NCBI RefSeq assembly: GCF_002338065.1 | Contig: NZ_DDHJ01000014.1 | Location: 302,368-366,367, forward strand | Source of the DNA: Pseudomonas sp. UBA1879 | Lineage (GTDB): Bacteria > Pseudomonadota > Gammaproteobacteria > Pseudomonadales > Pseudomonadaceae | Direction of reading: 5' to 3' | Length of the DNA stretch: 64,000 nt | Part shown: in pieces, positions 1-8,885 of the stretch | Position numbering within the stretch: position 1 is the first letter of the stretch | Layout: each line of letters starts with the position of its first letter | Translations under genes and position numbers: made by a program | Notes under the pieces: generated by a model | Databases searched by the model: none | What the model saw: the letters and a program-made list of their open reading frames with translations, nothing else | Told to the model about the DNA's origin: nothing

Positions 1-920
1 TCGAAATCTCCGAGCAGAAAGGCTTCGACACCTGGCACCCGGACGTTCGTCTGTTCGAAATCAAGGAAAACGGCCAGCACGTCGGTCGCTTCTTCTTCGA
101 CCTCTACGCTCGCGCCAATAAGCGTGGCGGCGCGTGGATGGATGGCGCTCGTGATCGTCGTCGCACTTCGGCAGGGTCGCTGCAGAGCCCGGTCGCCAAT
201 CTGGTGTGCAACTTCACACCGGCAGACGCAGGCAAGCCGGCCCTGCTGACCCATGACGAAGTGACCACCCTCTTCCACGAGTTCGGCCATGGCTTGCACC
301 ACCTGCTCACCCGTGTTGAACACGCGGGCGCATCGGGCATCAATGGCGTGGCCTGGGACGCTGTCGAGCTGCCTAGCCAGTTCATGGAAAACTGGTGCTG
401 GGAGCCGGAAGGCCTGGCGCTGATTTCCGGCCATTACGAGACCGGCGAACCGCTGCCTCAGGACTTGCTGGAAAAAATGCTCGCAGCGAAAAACTTCCAG
501 TCCGGCCTGATGATGGTCCGTCAGCTGGAGTTCTCGCTGTTCGACTTCGAACTGCACGCCACCCACGGCGACGGTCGCACGACGCTTCAGGTGCTGGAAG
601 GCGTGCGTGATGAAGTGTCGGTGATGCGTCCGCCCGCTTATAACCGCTTCCCGAACAGCTTTGCGCACATCTTCGCGGGCGGTTATGCGGCCGGTTACTA
701 CAGCTACAAATGGGCGGAAGTGCTGTCGGCAGACGCTTTTTCCAAGTTCGAAGAGGATGGTGTGCTCAACGCCGAGACTGGCCGTGCCTTCCGCGAGGCA
801 ATCCTCGCTCGTGGCGGCTCTCAAGCCCCGATGGTGCTGTTCGTCGACTTCCGCGGACGCGAGCCTTCGATTGACGCACTCTTGCGCCATTCCGGCTTGA
901 GCGAGGACGCGGCAGCATGA
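1..920 (+). CDS. prlC: Oligopeptidase A (M3 metallopeptidase), 5'-truncated
   Basis: This is the C-terminal part of a cytoplasmic M3-family zinc endopeptidase that degrades oligopeptides and cleaved signal peptides. The reading frame is open from base 3, so the start lies upstream of the window. The zinc site LFHEFGHGLHHLL (HEXXH) is encoded at about 271-309. The stretch before it (WHPDVRLFEI, GGAWMDGARDRR) and the C-terminal YYSYKWAEVL, FREAILARGGS and HSGL are typical of the family. Its stop overlaps the start of the next gene by 4 bases (ATGA), so the two are probably translated together. An internal ATG at 138 is not the true start, because family sequence continues in frame before it. 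Confidence 0.95.
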   Translation, partial: EISEQKGFDTWHPDVRLFEIKENGQHVGRFFFDLYARANKRGGAWMDGARDRRRTSAGSLQSPVANLVCNFTPADAGKPALLTHDEVTTLFHEFGHGLHHLLTRVEHAGASGINGVAWDAVELPSQFMENWCWEPEGLALISGHYETGEPLPQDLLEKMLAAKNFQSGLMMVRQLEFSLFDFELHATHGDGRTTLQVLEGVRDEVSVMRPPAYNRFPNSFAHIFAGGYAAGYYSYKWAEVLSADAFSKFEEDGVLNAETGRAFREAILARGGSQAPMVLFVDFRGREPSIDALLRHSGLSEDAAA

Positions 921-1204
921 CCGATACACCGCAGGTGGTTACCAAAAAACGCTTCATCGCCGGGGCGGTCTGCCCGGCGTGCAGCGAGCCCGACAAGTTG
1001 ATGATGTGGAGCGAAGACGACGTGCCGCACCGCGAGTGCGTGCATTGCGGCTATTCCGACACGCTCAACGCGCAAGGACAGTCGATTCCGAAGGAGTTGG
1101 GTACGCGGGTCAACAAGCCTGCGGTCAAACCGGCCGGGCCAAAGGTACAGGGGGTGCAGTTTTTCCCTAATCCCAAGCTCAAGAAGCCTGTTGATCCGAG
1201 CTGA
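917..1204 (+). CDS. yheV: YheV-type zinc-ribbon protein
   Basis: Small 95-residue protein with two CXXC pairs (CPAC near residue 19 and CVHC near residue 42), which should bind one zinc ion. A basic, proline- and lysine-rich tail follows. The family has no established function. Coupling to prlC by an ATGA overlap is a conserved arrangement in gammaproteobacteria and supports the call. Confidence 0.85.
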   Translation: MTDTPQVVTKKRFIAGAVCPACSEPDKLMMWSEDDVPHRECVHCGYSDTLNAQGQSIPKELGTRVNKPAVKPAGPKVQGVQFFPNPKLKKPVDPS

Positions 1205-1255
1205 CCACATGCCGCTCCGGCGGTCTGCCAAGGCCGCAGGCTTGGTGATAACCCT

Positions 1256-1359
1256 GTAGGAGTGAGCTTGCTCGCGATTGCGGCGCGTCAGGCAACGCGC
1301 TGGTGACAGAGCCACCGCAATCGCCCGGATGCGGCCCAGAGCAAGCTCGCTCCCGCAGG
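1256..1359. repeat. REP pair (BIME-like), yheV/phosphatase gap
   Basis: Two inverted copies of the Pseudomonas REP motif: gtaggagtgagcttgctcgc at the left and gcaagctcgctcccgcagg at the right. An inner inverted repeat (gcgattgcgg near 1273, ccgcaatcgc near 1315) makes a long imperfect hairpin. It lies between the converging ends of yheV and the phosphatase gene, and may act as a transcription end or mRNA stabiliser. Confidence 0.85.
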
Positions 1360-1361
1360 CG

Positions 1362-2036
1362 TTACAACCGCCAGAGAAGGGTCTGAATGCCCACCACATC
1401 CGTTTTCTGAAACCAGCCCTTGATCGCGCAGCTGGCAAACGCGCTGGTGCTGCAAGCGCCGCTGTTCAGCGCGGCTTTCAGGGCATCGACATCAACCTTG
1501 TTGATGTAGTCGATGCCATGCTTGAGGCTGTCTTCATCCCCAAATCCGCCGTGTTCCATCTCGTCCAGCGCGGCCTGCTTGCTCCAGTCTTGCACCATAA
1601 TCCGGTACATCGCGGCGACCAAACCTGTTCGGTCCAGGCCGTGCTTGCAGTGCATCAGCACCGGCCCTGTTTCTTGCGCTGTCTGAATCGCGCGCAAGCT
1701 CTGAATAATGTCATCGTCGTCGACATGAACGGTCTGGAGCGGAATCTGCACTTGCGTCACAGCAGGATCGGACAGCCATGTGCTGTCGCTTTCCTTGATG
1801 AAATCCACCACCGTTGTCACGCCCAGCTGCTTTAACAGGGGCTGCGCCGCGGCGTCGGGTTGGCGACTGCGATACAGCGTCGGGGTCATTTGGTAGAGGT
1901 TGTAATGCGTGTCGACCGGCTGCGCCCATTGGCTAGGACGTGGCGTGGCAGAGAACGCGTCGTCAGTCTGAGCAAGCGCAAAAGAAGAAGCCGCCCACAG
2001 CGTGGCGACCAGCGGAGCGATCAATTTAAAGCGCAT
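1362..2036 (-). CDS. Secreted tyrosine/dual-specificity phosphatase family protein
   Basis: 224-residue protein with an N-terminal signal peptide (hydrophobic run to about residue 22, ending FALAQ). It carries the cysteine phosphatase signature HCKHGLDRTG (HCX5R) near residue 130, so the catalytic Cys and Arg are present. The region before it (YRSRQPDAAAQPLLKQLGV, TTVVDFIKES) matches the fold of DSP/PTP-like proteins found in Pseudomonas periplasm. The substrate is unknown; phosphotyrosine, phosphoinositide or inositol phosphate are all possible. It faces the divergently read radical-SAM gene across a 380-base gap. Confidence 0.75.
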   Translation of the reverse strand: MRFKLIAPLVATLWAASSFALAQTDDAFSATPRPSQWAQPVDTHYNLYQMTPTLYRSRQPDAAAQPLLKQLGVTTVVDFIKESDSTWLSDPAVTQVQIPLQTVHVDDDDIIQSLRAIQTAQETGPVLMHCKHGLDRTGLVAAMYRIMVQDWSKQAALDEMEHGGFGDEDSLKHGIDYINKVDVDALKAALNSGACSTSAFASCAIKGWFQKTDVVGIQTLLWRL

Positions 2037-2416
2037 TGAGCAGTACCGTTCAAGCGAGCAGGGGCTGGAGGTGCCGCGAGTGTCGGTTCCGAGGGGTCAA
2101 GGCGGTGTGAGACAAATGTCAAAACTTCGTTGAGCGCATTTGCCACGACATTGGAACAGCCGAAGTTATTGTTTTTCACCCTGACGAGATTTGTTGAGTG
2201 AAGAGGCAACCACGCAATCCAGGTTTTGACTCGCGTTGTTACCTTCATACAGCGCATAGGCTGCGTCGGAAAAAGCAATGGGCGTTGTGCTGACTGCCGC
2301 GCAATGGTGGTGAGTCGGTGCCGTTTGTCCGAGGTCGGCGGCAGCAGTGCCAGGCCGGTAGAAGGACCGGGGCTAATTCTATACTGTATGAATAAACAGT
2401 CATTGGGGATGCCCGC
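2037..2416. other. Intergenic region, phosphatase/radical-SAM
   Basis: Divergent promoter region of 380 bases. The only clear element is the LexA box at 2384-2399. I see no credible gene in it. Confidence 0.6.
2384..2399. promoter_or_regulatory. LexA (SOS) box
   Basis: The 16-mer CTGTATGAATAAACAG matches the LexA operator pattern CTGT-N8-ACAG exactly at both half-sites, with flanking TA and T also as in the consensus. It lies 18 bases before the ATG of the radical-SAM gene, where bound LexA would block the promoter. From memory, the P. aeruginosa homologue PA0069 is part of the SOS regulon, which fits. Confidence 0.85.
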
Positions 2417-3475
2417 ATGTCGATTCATTTGCCGCCTCGTGGTCGCGGCACGGCCACCAATCCGCACAACCGCTTTGCCCCCAATCGCTCGGTAGCCGAA
2501 GACGACGGCTGGTATCAGGAGGTGCCCGTCACCCAAGGCACGACCGTCACGCTGGAAACCGCCAAGAGCATCATTGCGCGTAATTCGTCCCCCGACATTC
2601 CTTTCGACCGGTCGATCAACCCTTATCGCGGCTGCGAGCATGGCTGTATCTATTGTTATGCGCGTCCCAGCCATGCGTATTGGGACATGTCGCCGGGTCT
2701 GGATTTCGAGACGAAGCTGATCGCCAAAACCAACGCGGCCGCTTTGCTCGAGCAGCAACTGTCGAAGCCTGGGTACAGCGTCGCGCCCATTACGCTGGGC
2801 GCCAATACCGATCCGTATCAGCCCATCGAGCGCGAATACGCACTCACCCGCGCCACGCTGGAGGTGCTGCTGCGTTATCGCCATCCCGTGACGATCATCA
2901 CCAAAGGCTCGTTGATCCTGCGCGATCTGGACCTGCTGTCAGAACTCGCGAAGCTGAATCTGGTGTCGGTGTTCATCAGCCTTACGTCTTTGGACGACGA
3001 ACTCAAACGCATCCTCGAACCCCGGGCCGCCGCGCCCAAGGCCAGGCTGCGAGCCATTCGCGTGCTGCGGGATGCAGGTGTACCGGTCGGGGTGCTGCTG
3101 GCGCCGATGATCCCGATGATCAACGACATGGAGCTGGAAAAGCTCATGGTCGAAGCCAAAGCCGCTGGGGCCCTGAGCGCGAGCTATGTGATGCTGCGGC
3201 TGCCGCTGGAGGTCGCGCCGCTTTTTGAGGAGTGGTTGCAGGCGCATTACCCGCAACGGGCCGAGCACGTGATGAGCCTCGTCAGGCAAAGCCGAGGGGG
3301 CCAGGTGTACGACAGCCGGTTCGGATCGCGGATGCGTGGCGAAGGCGTATTCGCCGAACTGCTGGCGCAACGCTACAGTATGGCGGTGAAGAAACTGGGG
3401 CTGAATCAGCGCGAAAGTTTCAAGCTGGACTGCGAGGCGTTTTGTCCGCCGGGCGGCCAGATGTCGCTGTTGTGA
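2417..3475 (+). CDS. PA0069-type radical SAM protein, SPL-like
   Basis: 352-residue radical S-adenosylmethionine protein. The cluster-binding motif is CEHGCIYC (CX3CX2C) near residue 74, in the context INPYRGCEHGCIYCYARPSH that is shared with spore photoproduct lyase-like (Rv2578c/PA0069) proteins. Later elements GANTDPYQPIE and LRLPLEVAPLFEEWL also fit. The reaction is not known for this subfamily. The LexA box immediately upstream argues for a role in DNA damage response, possibly repair of a base lesion, but that is inference. It is probably monocistronic; a REP-rich gap follows. Confidence 0.88.
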   Translation: MSIHLPPRGRGTATNPHNRFAPNRSVAEDDGWYQEVPVTQGTTVTLETAKSIIARNSSPDIPFDRSINPYRGCEHGCIYCYARPSHAYWDMSPGLDFETKLIAKTNAAALLEQQLSKPGYSVAPITLGANTDPYQPIEREYALTRATLEVLLRYRHPVTIITKGSLILRDLDLLSELAKLNLVSVFISLTSLDDELKRILEPRAAAPKARLRAIRVLRDAGVPVGVLLAPMIPMINDMELEKLMVEAKAAGALSASYVMLRLPLEVAPLFEEWLQAHYPQRAEHVMSLVRQSRGGQVYDSRFGSRMRGEGVFAELLAQRYSMAVKKLGLNQRESFKLDCEAFCPPGGQMSLL

Positions 3476-3847
3476 CTCGGATGGCGTCTCATACGCTGAT
3501 GTAGGAGCGAGGCGCGACCCGCGATCTGCCGCGAAGCGGTGGTAAAACCAGGCAACTCGGTTCCGCTGGGGTACCGCGTGTCCCGGGTTTACGACGGCTG
3601 CGCAGCCGATCGCGGGACACGGCACGCGCCTACAGGCTCCACGATTCGCCGTCGCGTTAGATTTTCTAACGCCAGACCCGCGAGCTAGAGCGATGCATTC
3701 AGTTTCAATTAAGTTTTTATCGATAAGGTGTTTCGCAAGTGACCGGCTGGTCGCGCACAGATGGAATTGTCCGTCATGCCAGAAAAAAGTGGGACCTCCA
3801 CGGGAATCACTGGAAACTCCACTTCAATCCGACAGAGAGGATGAGAC
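3476..3847. other. Intergenic region before carbonic anhydrase
   Basis: 372 bases. The first part is a REP pair (3501-3633). The AT-richer remainder (about 3650-3847) should hold the carbonic anhydrase promoter. A Shine-Dalgarno-like GAGAGGATGAG lies just before the ATG at 3848. No gene is seen. Confidence 0.5.
3501..3633. repeat. REP-like inverted pair
   Basis: gtaggagcgaggcgcgacccgc at the left and a divergent inverted partner (cgcgggacacggcacgcgcctac) at the right flank about 80 bases of GC-rich sequence. It follows the radical-SAM stop. Confidence 0.6.
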
Positions 3848-4582
3848 ATGAGCAACAGGGATAAACAACCTCAAGCTTCCACGGCCCCAGCCTCGGCCAA
3901 GGCTGAATCCGCCGACGAAGCGCTTCAACACATCGTCGATGGCTTCAAGCATTTCCGCCATGACGTCTTCCCCCAACAGGAAGAGCTGTTCAAGAAGCTC
4001 GCGACCGCCCAACACCCGCGAGCCATGTTCATCACCTGCGCAGACTCGCGCATCGTTCCAGAACTCATCACTCAAAGCTCGCCGGGCGACCTGTTCGTCA
4101 CCCGTAACGTCGGCAACGTCGTGCCCCCTTATGGCCCGATGAACGGCGGCGTCTCCACTGCCATCGAATACGCGGTATTGGCGCTGGGCGTGCAGCACAT
4201 TATCGTCTGCGGCCACTCCGATTGCGGCGCGATGCGCGCGGTGTTGAACCCGGACACCCTGGAAAAGATGCCGACGGTCAAAGCCTGGTTGCGTCACGCC
4301 GAGGTCGCCAAGACCGTGGTTCAAGACAACTGCAGCTGCTCCGGCGAGCACGAAACCATGCACGTGTTGACGGAAGAGAACGTCATCGCTCAGCTGCAAC
4401 ATTTGCGCACCCACCCTTCGGTGGCGTCGAAACTGGCGAGCGGTCAGCTGTTCATCCATGGCTGGGTCTACGACATCGAGACCAGCGAAATCCGCGCCTA
4501 CGACGCCGAGCAGGACTGCTTCCTGCCGTTGGACGGCGATCACAAAGTCCCGATGGCCACGTTGCCGCGCGGGCGTTATTGA
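3848..4582 (+). CDS. Beta-class carbonic anhydrase
   Basis: 244-residue enzyme interconverting CO2 and bicarbonate in the cytoplasm. Zinc ligands and the catalytic dyad are visible: CADSRIVPEL (Cys and Asp-Arg) near residue 64 and GHSDCGAM (His, Cys) near residue 122. The order carbonic anhydrase then SulP transporter, with 146 bases between, is conserved in Pseudomonas and suggests linked bicarbonate supply and transport. The N-terminal 25 residues are low-complexity and polar. An NNCSCSGEHE insertion lies after the second motif. Confidence 0.93.
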   Translation: MSNRDKQPQASTAPASAKAESADEALQHIVDGFKHFRHDVFPQQEELFKKLATAQHPRAMFITCADSRIVPELITQSSPGDLFVTRNVGNVVPPYGPMNGGVSTAIEYAVLALGVQHIIVCGHSDCGAMRAVLNPDTLEKMPTVKAWLRHAEVAKTVVQDNCSCSGEHETMHVLTEENVIAQLQHLRTHPSVASKLASGQLFIHGWVYDIETSEIRAYDAEQDCFLPLDGDHKVPMATLPRGRY

Positions 4583-4728
4583 TCTGCGATTGATCATCGG
4601 ATGAACGCAGCGTCGCCCTCCTGACGCTGTTTCATCCCAACGCCTGAACCCCTTATCAAGCCCTTGGCGGCCGCGCAGTGCGCGTGCTGTTGGCTTCGTC
4701 ACGTCTGAAGTTTTTGCGGAGAGTCGTC

Positions 4729-6258
4729 ATGGCTACTACAGATCTCAAATCCTTGTTACCACGGGAGCTATTGGCTTCCGTGGTAGTGTTTCTGGTCGCC
4801 CTGCCGTTGTGCATGGGGATCGCCATCGCATCTGGCATGCCGCCAGCAAAAGGGCTGATCACAGGCATCATCGGTGGCATAGTGGTCGGCTGGCTGGCCG
4901 GTTCACCGTTGCAGGTCAGCGGCCCCGCAGCGGGGCTCGCGGTGTTGGTATTCGAGTTGGTGCGTGAGCACGGTATGGCCATGCTCGGGCCGATTCTGCT
5001 GCTGGCGGGTTTGCTGCAATTGCTGGCCGGTCGGCTCAAACTCGGTTGCTGGTTTCGCGTGACGGCGCCAGCGGTTGTCTACGGCATGCTCGCGGGGATT
5101 GGCGTGTTGATCGTGTTATCGCAGATGCATGTCATGTTCGACAGCGGCCCCAAACCGTCCGGGCTGGATAACCTGATCGCCTTCCCGCAAACCCTCTTCG
5201 GTGCGATCGGTCCGGGCAGCGGCATGCAGGCCGGGATGCTCGGGCTGGGTACGATTGCGGTGATGTGGCTGTGGGAAAAACGCCGTCCGCAAAAACTGCG
5301 ATTCGTGCCAGGCGCCCTGCTGGGTGTGGGCATTGCGACGCTGGTGAGCCTGGCCATGAGTCTCGACGTGAAGCGCGTTGAGGTGCCGGCCAATCTTGCC
5401 GACGCCATCGACTGGCTACGTCCCGCCGACCTGCTGAACCTCGCTGATCCCGCGATACTCATCGCCGCCATCGCCGTCGCTTTCATCGCCAGCGCCGAAA
5501 CGTTGCTTTCTGCGGCAGCAGTGGACCGCATGCATGACGGCCAGCGCTCTGACTTCGACAAAGAACTCAGCGCCCAAGGCGTCGGCAACATGCTGTGTGG
5601 GCTGGTGGGTGCGCTGCCGATGACTGGCGTGATCGTGCGCAGTTCGGCCAACGTTCAGGCCGGTGCGAAGACGCGCCTGTCGGCGATGTTCCACGGGCTC
5701 TGGTTGCTGGCATTCGTGCTACTGCTGTCGAGCGTCTTGCAGAGCATTCCGGTGGCGAGCCTTGCGGGCGTGCTGGTCTACACCGGGGTGAAGCTGGTGG
5801 ACCTCAAAGCGTTGCGCGGATTGGGGCGTTATGGCCGCATGCCGATGTTTATTTATGGCGCGACGGCGAGTGCGATCATCCTGACGGATTTGCTGACGGG
5901 CGTGCTGATCGGCTTCGGTCTGACACTGGTGAAACTGGCGCTGAACGCCTCACGACTGAAGATCAACCTTGTAGACCTAGAAGCCGAGGGTGAAATGGAG
6001 CTGCGTCTGCACGGGGCCGCGACTTTCCTCAAAGTGCCTGCGTTGACGCAGGCGTTGGGCAACGTCCCGCCAGGCACGACGCTGCACGTGCCGCTGAGCA
6101 ACCTCAGCTACATCGATCATTCATGTCTTGAACTGCTGGAAGAATGGGGGCGCGCCAACGCGGCTCAAGGCTCGCGGTTGTTGCTTGAGCAGCGTTTGTT
6201 GAAGCGACGCGTCGAGGGACGGATTCGCACCTCAATTGGGGGCGCGGCGTTACATTGA
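4729..6258 (+). CDS. SulP-family anion transporter (sulfate/bicarbonate type)
   Basis: 509-residue inner-membrane protein with about 10-12 hydrophobic segments. The SulP core is recognised by ASGMPPAKGLITGIIGGIV and AFIASAETLLSAAAVDRM. A C-terminal STAS domain (about residues 410-485) carries SNLSYIDHSCLELLEEW. I chose the ATG at 4729 because GCGGAGAG precedes it; an in-frame GTG at 4678 has no such site. Being next to carbonic anhydrase suggests a bicarbonate substrate, but sulfate cannot be excluded. A REP pair follows the stop. Confidence 0.88.
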   Translation: MATTDLKSLLPRELLASVVVFLVALPLCMGIAIASGMPPAKGLITGIIGGIVVGWLAGSPLQVSGPAAGLAVLVFELVREHGMAMLGPILLLAGLLQLLAGRLKLGCWFRVTAPAVVYGMLAGIGVLIVLSQMHVMFDSGPKPSGLDNLIAFPQTLFGAIGPGSGMQAGMLGLGTIAVMWLWEKRRPQKLRFVPGALLGVGIATLVSLAMSLDVKRVEVPANLADAIDWLRPADLLNLADPAILIAAIAVAFIASAETLLSAAAVDRMHDGQRSDFDKELSAQGVGNMLCGLVGALPMTGVIVRSSANVQAGAKTRLSAMFHGLWLLAFVLLLSSVLQSIPVASLAGVLVYTGVKLVDLKALRGLGRYGRMPMFIYGATASAIILTDLLTGVLIGFGLTLVKLALNASRLKINLVDLEAEGEMELRLHGAATFLKVPALTQALGNVPPGTTLHVPLSNLSYIDHSCLELLEEWGRANAAQGSRLLLEQRLLKRRVEGRIRTSIGGAALH

Positions 6259-6280
6259 CATCACGGCGAGCGCTGTGACT

Positions 6281-6353
6281 GTAAGAGTGAGCTTGCTCGC
6301 GATCAGGTTTGTCTGACCTGACGCTATTGTGAGCAAGCTTGCCCCAGCAGGTG
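6281..6353. repeat. REP pair
   Basis: gtaagagtgagcttgctcgcgatc and inverted gtgagcaagcttgccccagcag surround a small inner hairpin (aggttt...acct). It lies between the converging SulP and hypothetical genes. Confidence 0.8.
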
Positions 6354-6375
6354 TTCACGGCGATGTTGCGGCGGT

Positions 6376-7026
6376 TCAATCCTTCGCGCATTCCATCTCA
6401 AGCCCCACACCCAATTGGCGGGACAGGCTCGGCCAGCGCTTCCACGCGGCTTCGGTGTCGGCACTCGCGAGGTGTTCGCGATACGCCTCGACCGATTCAA
6501 TTGAAAAGCTCTGTTCGTCCAGCATTTCGTCGATGGCGTGATGCACCACTTCATCGAGTTGGTTGGCGAAATCCTCGCCGATCAACTGATGCGCAATGAC
6601 GCTGGCCACGGTGGTGTTCACCGGGATGAGTGGCTGGCCGAGATGCCCGATGTACAGGTCGTTCACTTCTTCTACCAGACGATGCGCCAGATACGCCTCG
6701 TCCAGCAGGCTGTCGAGCCCTTCGTGGCCGTCCATGATGGCAGGCGGCGCACTGAAGAATTGCTCGGCGATTTTGAGCACCGGTTTGATCTGATCCTCGA
6801 TCCCGGCCTGCACGGCCACGTCGTTGGCAGCGTCCAGCAAGTCTGGGACCTGATCGATATAAGCATTGACGAAACGCGCCAGAACGGCCCCGGCATTGAC
6901 GTCCGGGAGATGGATGGCGGGGTGCAGATGAGGGAGTTGCAGTTCGAGTTGGCGCAATAGCTGACCAGTCTCAGTCTCGTGTTCCTGTGCTCGTGTGATC
7001 TGCTCGCGCAATGCGGCGATGTTCAT
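6376..7026 (-). CDS. Conserved Pseudomonas hypothetical protein (PA0104-like position)
   Basis: 216-residue soluble protein, acidic and helix-rich, with no signal peptide or membrane segment. I recognise no domain. The start at 7026 is followed by MNIAALREQITRAQ. Its place next to the carbonic anhydrase/SulP pair matches PA0104 in P. aeruginosa as I recall it. There the aa3-type cytochrome oxidase genes come next; here the next gene is SCO. Confidence 0.7.
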   Translation of the reverse strand: MNIAALREQITRAQEHETETGQLLRQLELQLPHLHPAIHLPDVNAGAVLARFVNAYIDQVPDLLDAANDVAVQAGIEDQIKPVLKIAEQFFSAPPAIMDGHEGLDSLLDEAYLAHRLVEEVNDLYIGHLGQPLIPVNTTVASVIAHQLIGEDFANQLDEVVHHAIDEMLDEQSFSIESVEAYREHLASADTEAAWKRWPSLSRQLGVGLEMECAKD

Positions 7027-7383
7027 GGATGCTCCATAGGGCGATAAACCAGGCAGTGATTATAGGGAAATCCCTACGTTAGCTGGCTTACGACAGCAGT
7101 TAAGACGTAATTGTCATAACAGTTTCATGGTTATGTGCCTTGGCTATTAAAACGCCACTTCTGGAGCCTTTTCAGCCAAAGACCTCCTAATGCTGCGCCT
7201 GTGAAGCCAGGTTCATAGGTATCAACGGCCAGTGCATCGCCATTTGATGACTGTTCCTCAGACATGGTTGCAGCGCCGGTACGCCTTAATCGCCGGCGCC
7301 ATCGCCGACCCGAGGCGATTCACTTTCTGTACGGGCCCTGCGTGTTGTACCGTGGCAGCCGATCAATTCTCGATGCTGAATTT
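7027..7383. other. Intergenic region where the cox genes would be expected
   Basis: 357 bases between the hypothetical gene and SCO, with no convincing complete gene. An in-frame extension of SCO back to 7264 lacks family sequence, so I leave it out. Short in-frame stretches here might be remnants of deleted genes, but I cannot identify any. Confidence 0.45.
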
Positions 7384-8016
7384 ATGACCCGAACTCAAAA
7401 AACCGTGTTCATCCTTGTGGCCATCGTGGCGGTGGTTCTTGGCCTGACCGTTAACCGGGCGCTGTCCGGCAAAAGCCAGGGCGACCAGACCGCGCTGATC
7501 GACGCAGGGGTCATCCTGCTGCCGCAAAGCCGCACCTTACCGGACCTGAAACTCACCGATCAGGACGGCCAGCCGGTCTCGCTGGATTCGCTCAAAGACA
7601 AATGGACGCTGCTGTTCTTCGGCTACACCTTCTGCCCGGACATCTGCCCCACCACCCTGGCCCAACTGCGCCAGATCAAAGGCGAACTGCCGCAAGAGAC
7701 CGTCAACAAGATGCGCGTCGTGCTGATCAGCGTCGACCCAAACCGGGACACGCCGCAGCAGTTGAAGACGTATCTGGGTTATTTCGACAAGCAGTTCGTC
7801 GGCCTGACAGCGCCTGTCGACACCATTCAGAAGCTGGCCAATGCCGTGAGCATTCCGTTCATCCCGGCCGATACCAGCAAGCCGAATTACACCGTCGACC
7901 ACAGCGGCAACCTCGCCCTCCTCGGCCCCGACGGCACCCAACGTGGCTTCATCCGCGCGCCGATCAACAACCAGAAACTGGTCGCGCAACTGCCGGGGTT
8001 GGTGGAGAGAAGGTGA
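7384..8016 (+). CDS. SCO1/SenC family copper chaperone
   Basis: 210-residue thioredoxin-fold protein anchored by one N-terminal membrane segment (VFILVAIVAVVLGLTV). The copper ligands are present: CPDIC near residue 85 in GYTFCPDICPTTLAQL, and the distal His in YTVDHSGNLALL. SCO proteins deliver copper to the CuA site of cytochrome oxidase. The start at 7384 gives the standard topology; the upstream GTG/ATG starts add unrelated basic sequence. No oxidase genes are adjacent, so it may serve an oxidase encoded elsewhere, or act in copper or thiol homeostasis. Confidence 0.9.
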   Translation: MTRTQKTVFILVAIVAVVLGLTVNRALSGKSQGDQTALIDAGVILLPQSRTLPDLKLTDQDGQPVSLDSLKDKWTLLFFGYTFCPDICPTTLAQLRQIKGELPQETVNKMRVVLISVDPNRDTPQQLKTYLGYFDKQFVGLTAPVDTIQKLANAVSIPFIPADTSKPNYTVDHSGNLALLGPDGTQRGFIRAPINNQKLVAQLPGLVERR

Positions 8017-8044
8017 AAGGTCAGGTTCGCAAAGAACGTTGAGA

Positions 8045-8818
8045 TCAGAACGCCGGAACAACGGCCCCTTTGTATTTCTCGACGATGAATTGCTTGGTCT
8101 CAGGGCTGTGCAGCGCGGCGACCAGTTTCTGAATCGCAGGCGCGTCTTTGTTGTCTTCGCGCGTCACCAGGATGTTGGCGTACGGCGACTCCTGACCTTC
8201 GATGATTAACGCGTCCTTGGTGGGATCGAGCTTGGCGGTCAGCGCGTAGTTGGTGTTGATCAACGCCAGGTCCACCTGGGTCAGCACACGCGGCAGGGTC
8301 GCGGCTTCCAGCTCGCGGAATTTCAGCGCTTTAGGGTTCTGCAGCACGTCGCTCGGCTTGGCGGTGATGCTGGTCGGGTCTTTCAAGGTGATCAGGCCAG
8401 CCTTGACCAGTAGCAGAAAGGCACGGCCTTCGTTGGTCGCATCGTTCGGCAGTGCAACGGTCGCGCCATCCGGCAGGTCAGCCAGGTTCTTGATCTTGTC
8501 CGAGTACGCGCCGAAAGGCTCGACGTGCACCTTGGCCACGCTCACCAAATGCGTGCCTTTGCCCTTGTTGAACTCATCCAGATACGGCTGGTGCTGGAAA
8601 AAGTTGGCGTCCATGCGCTTCTGATCGACCTGCACGTTTGGCTGGATGTAGTCGTTGAACACCTTCACGTTCAACGTCACCCCTTCTTTGGCCAGCGCAG
8701 GTTTTACGAACTCCAGAATCTCGGCATGGGGCACCGCAGTGGCCGCCACCGTCAGGGTTTCATCGGCGTGGGCGGACAATGCGGCCACAGCAGCGAATAC
8801 GGCCAACAGTTTTTTCAT
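8045..8818 (-). CDS. metQ: Methionine ABC transporter substrate-binding protein
   Basis: 257-residue periplasmic MetQ/NlpA family protein. The signal peptide runs to about residue 19 (ALSAHADE), then the family core TVAATAVPHAEILEF, FFQHQPYLDEFN and ALINTNYA. Unlike many MetQ proteins it has no lipobox cysteine at the cleavage site, so it should be free in the periplasm. A good ribosome site (AAGGAG) precedes the ATG. It is the last gene of metN-metI-metQ. Confidence 0.93.
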   Translation of the reverse strand: MKKLLAVFAAVAALSAHADETLTVAATAVPHAEILEFVKPALAKEGVTLNVKVFNDYIQPNVQVDQKRMDANFFQHQPYLDEFNKGKGTHLVSVAKVHVEPFGAYSDKIKNLADLPDGATVALPNDATNEGRAFLLLVKAGLITLKDPTSITAKPSDVLQNPKALKFRELEAATLPRVLTQVDLALINTNYALTAKLDPTKDALIIEGQESPYANILVTREDNKDAPAIQKLVAALHSPETKQFIVEKYKGAVVPAF

Positions 8819-8885
8819 AACGCTTTACTCCTTGAAATGCGCACCCCAGGGCACGCATCTGCCGATCACGTGTCGGCCCATTCGA

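Noticed and set aside
7264..7383. Longer start for the SCO gene
   Set aside because: The added residues are basic and unlike SCO; the ATG at 7384 gives the normal membrane anchor.
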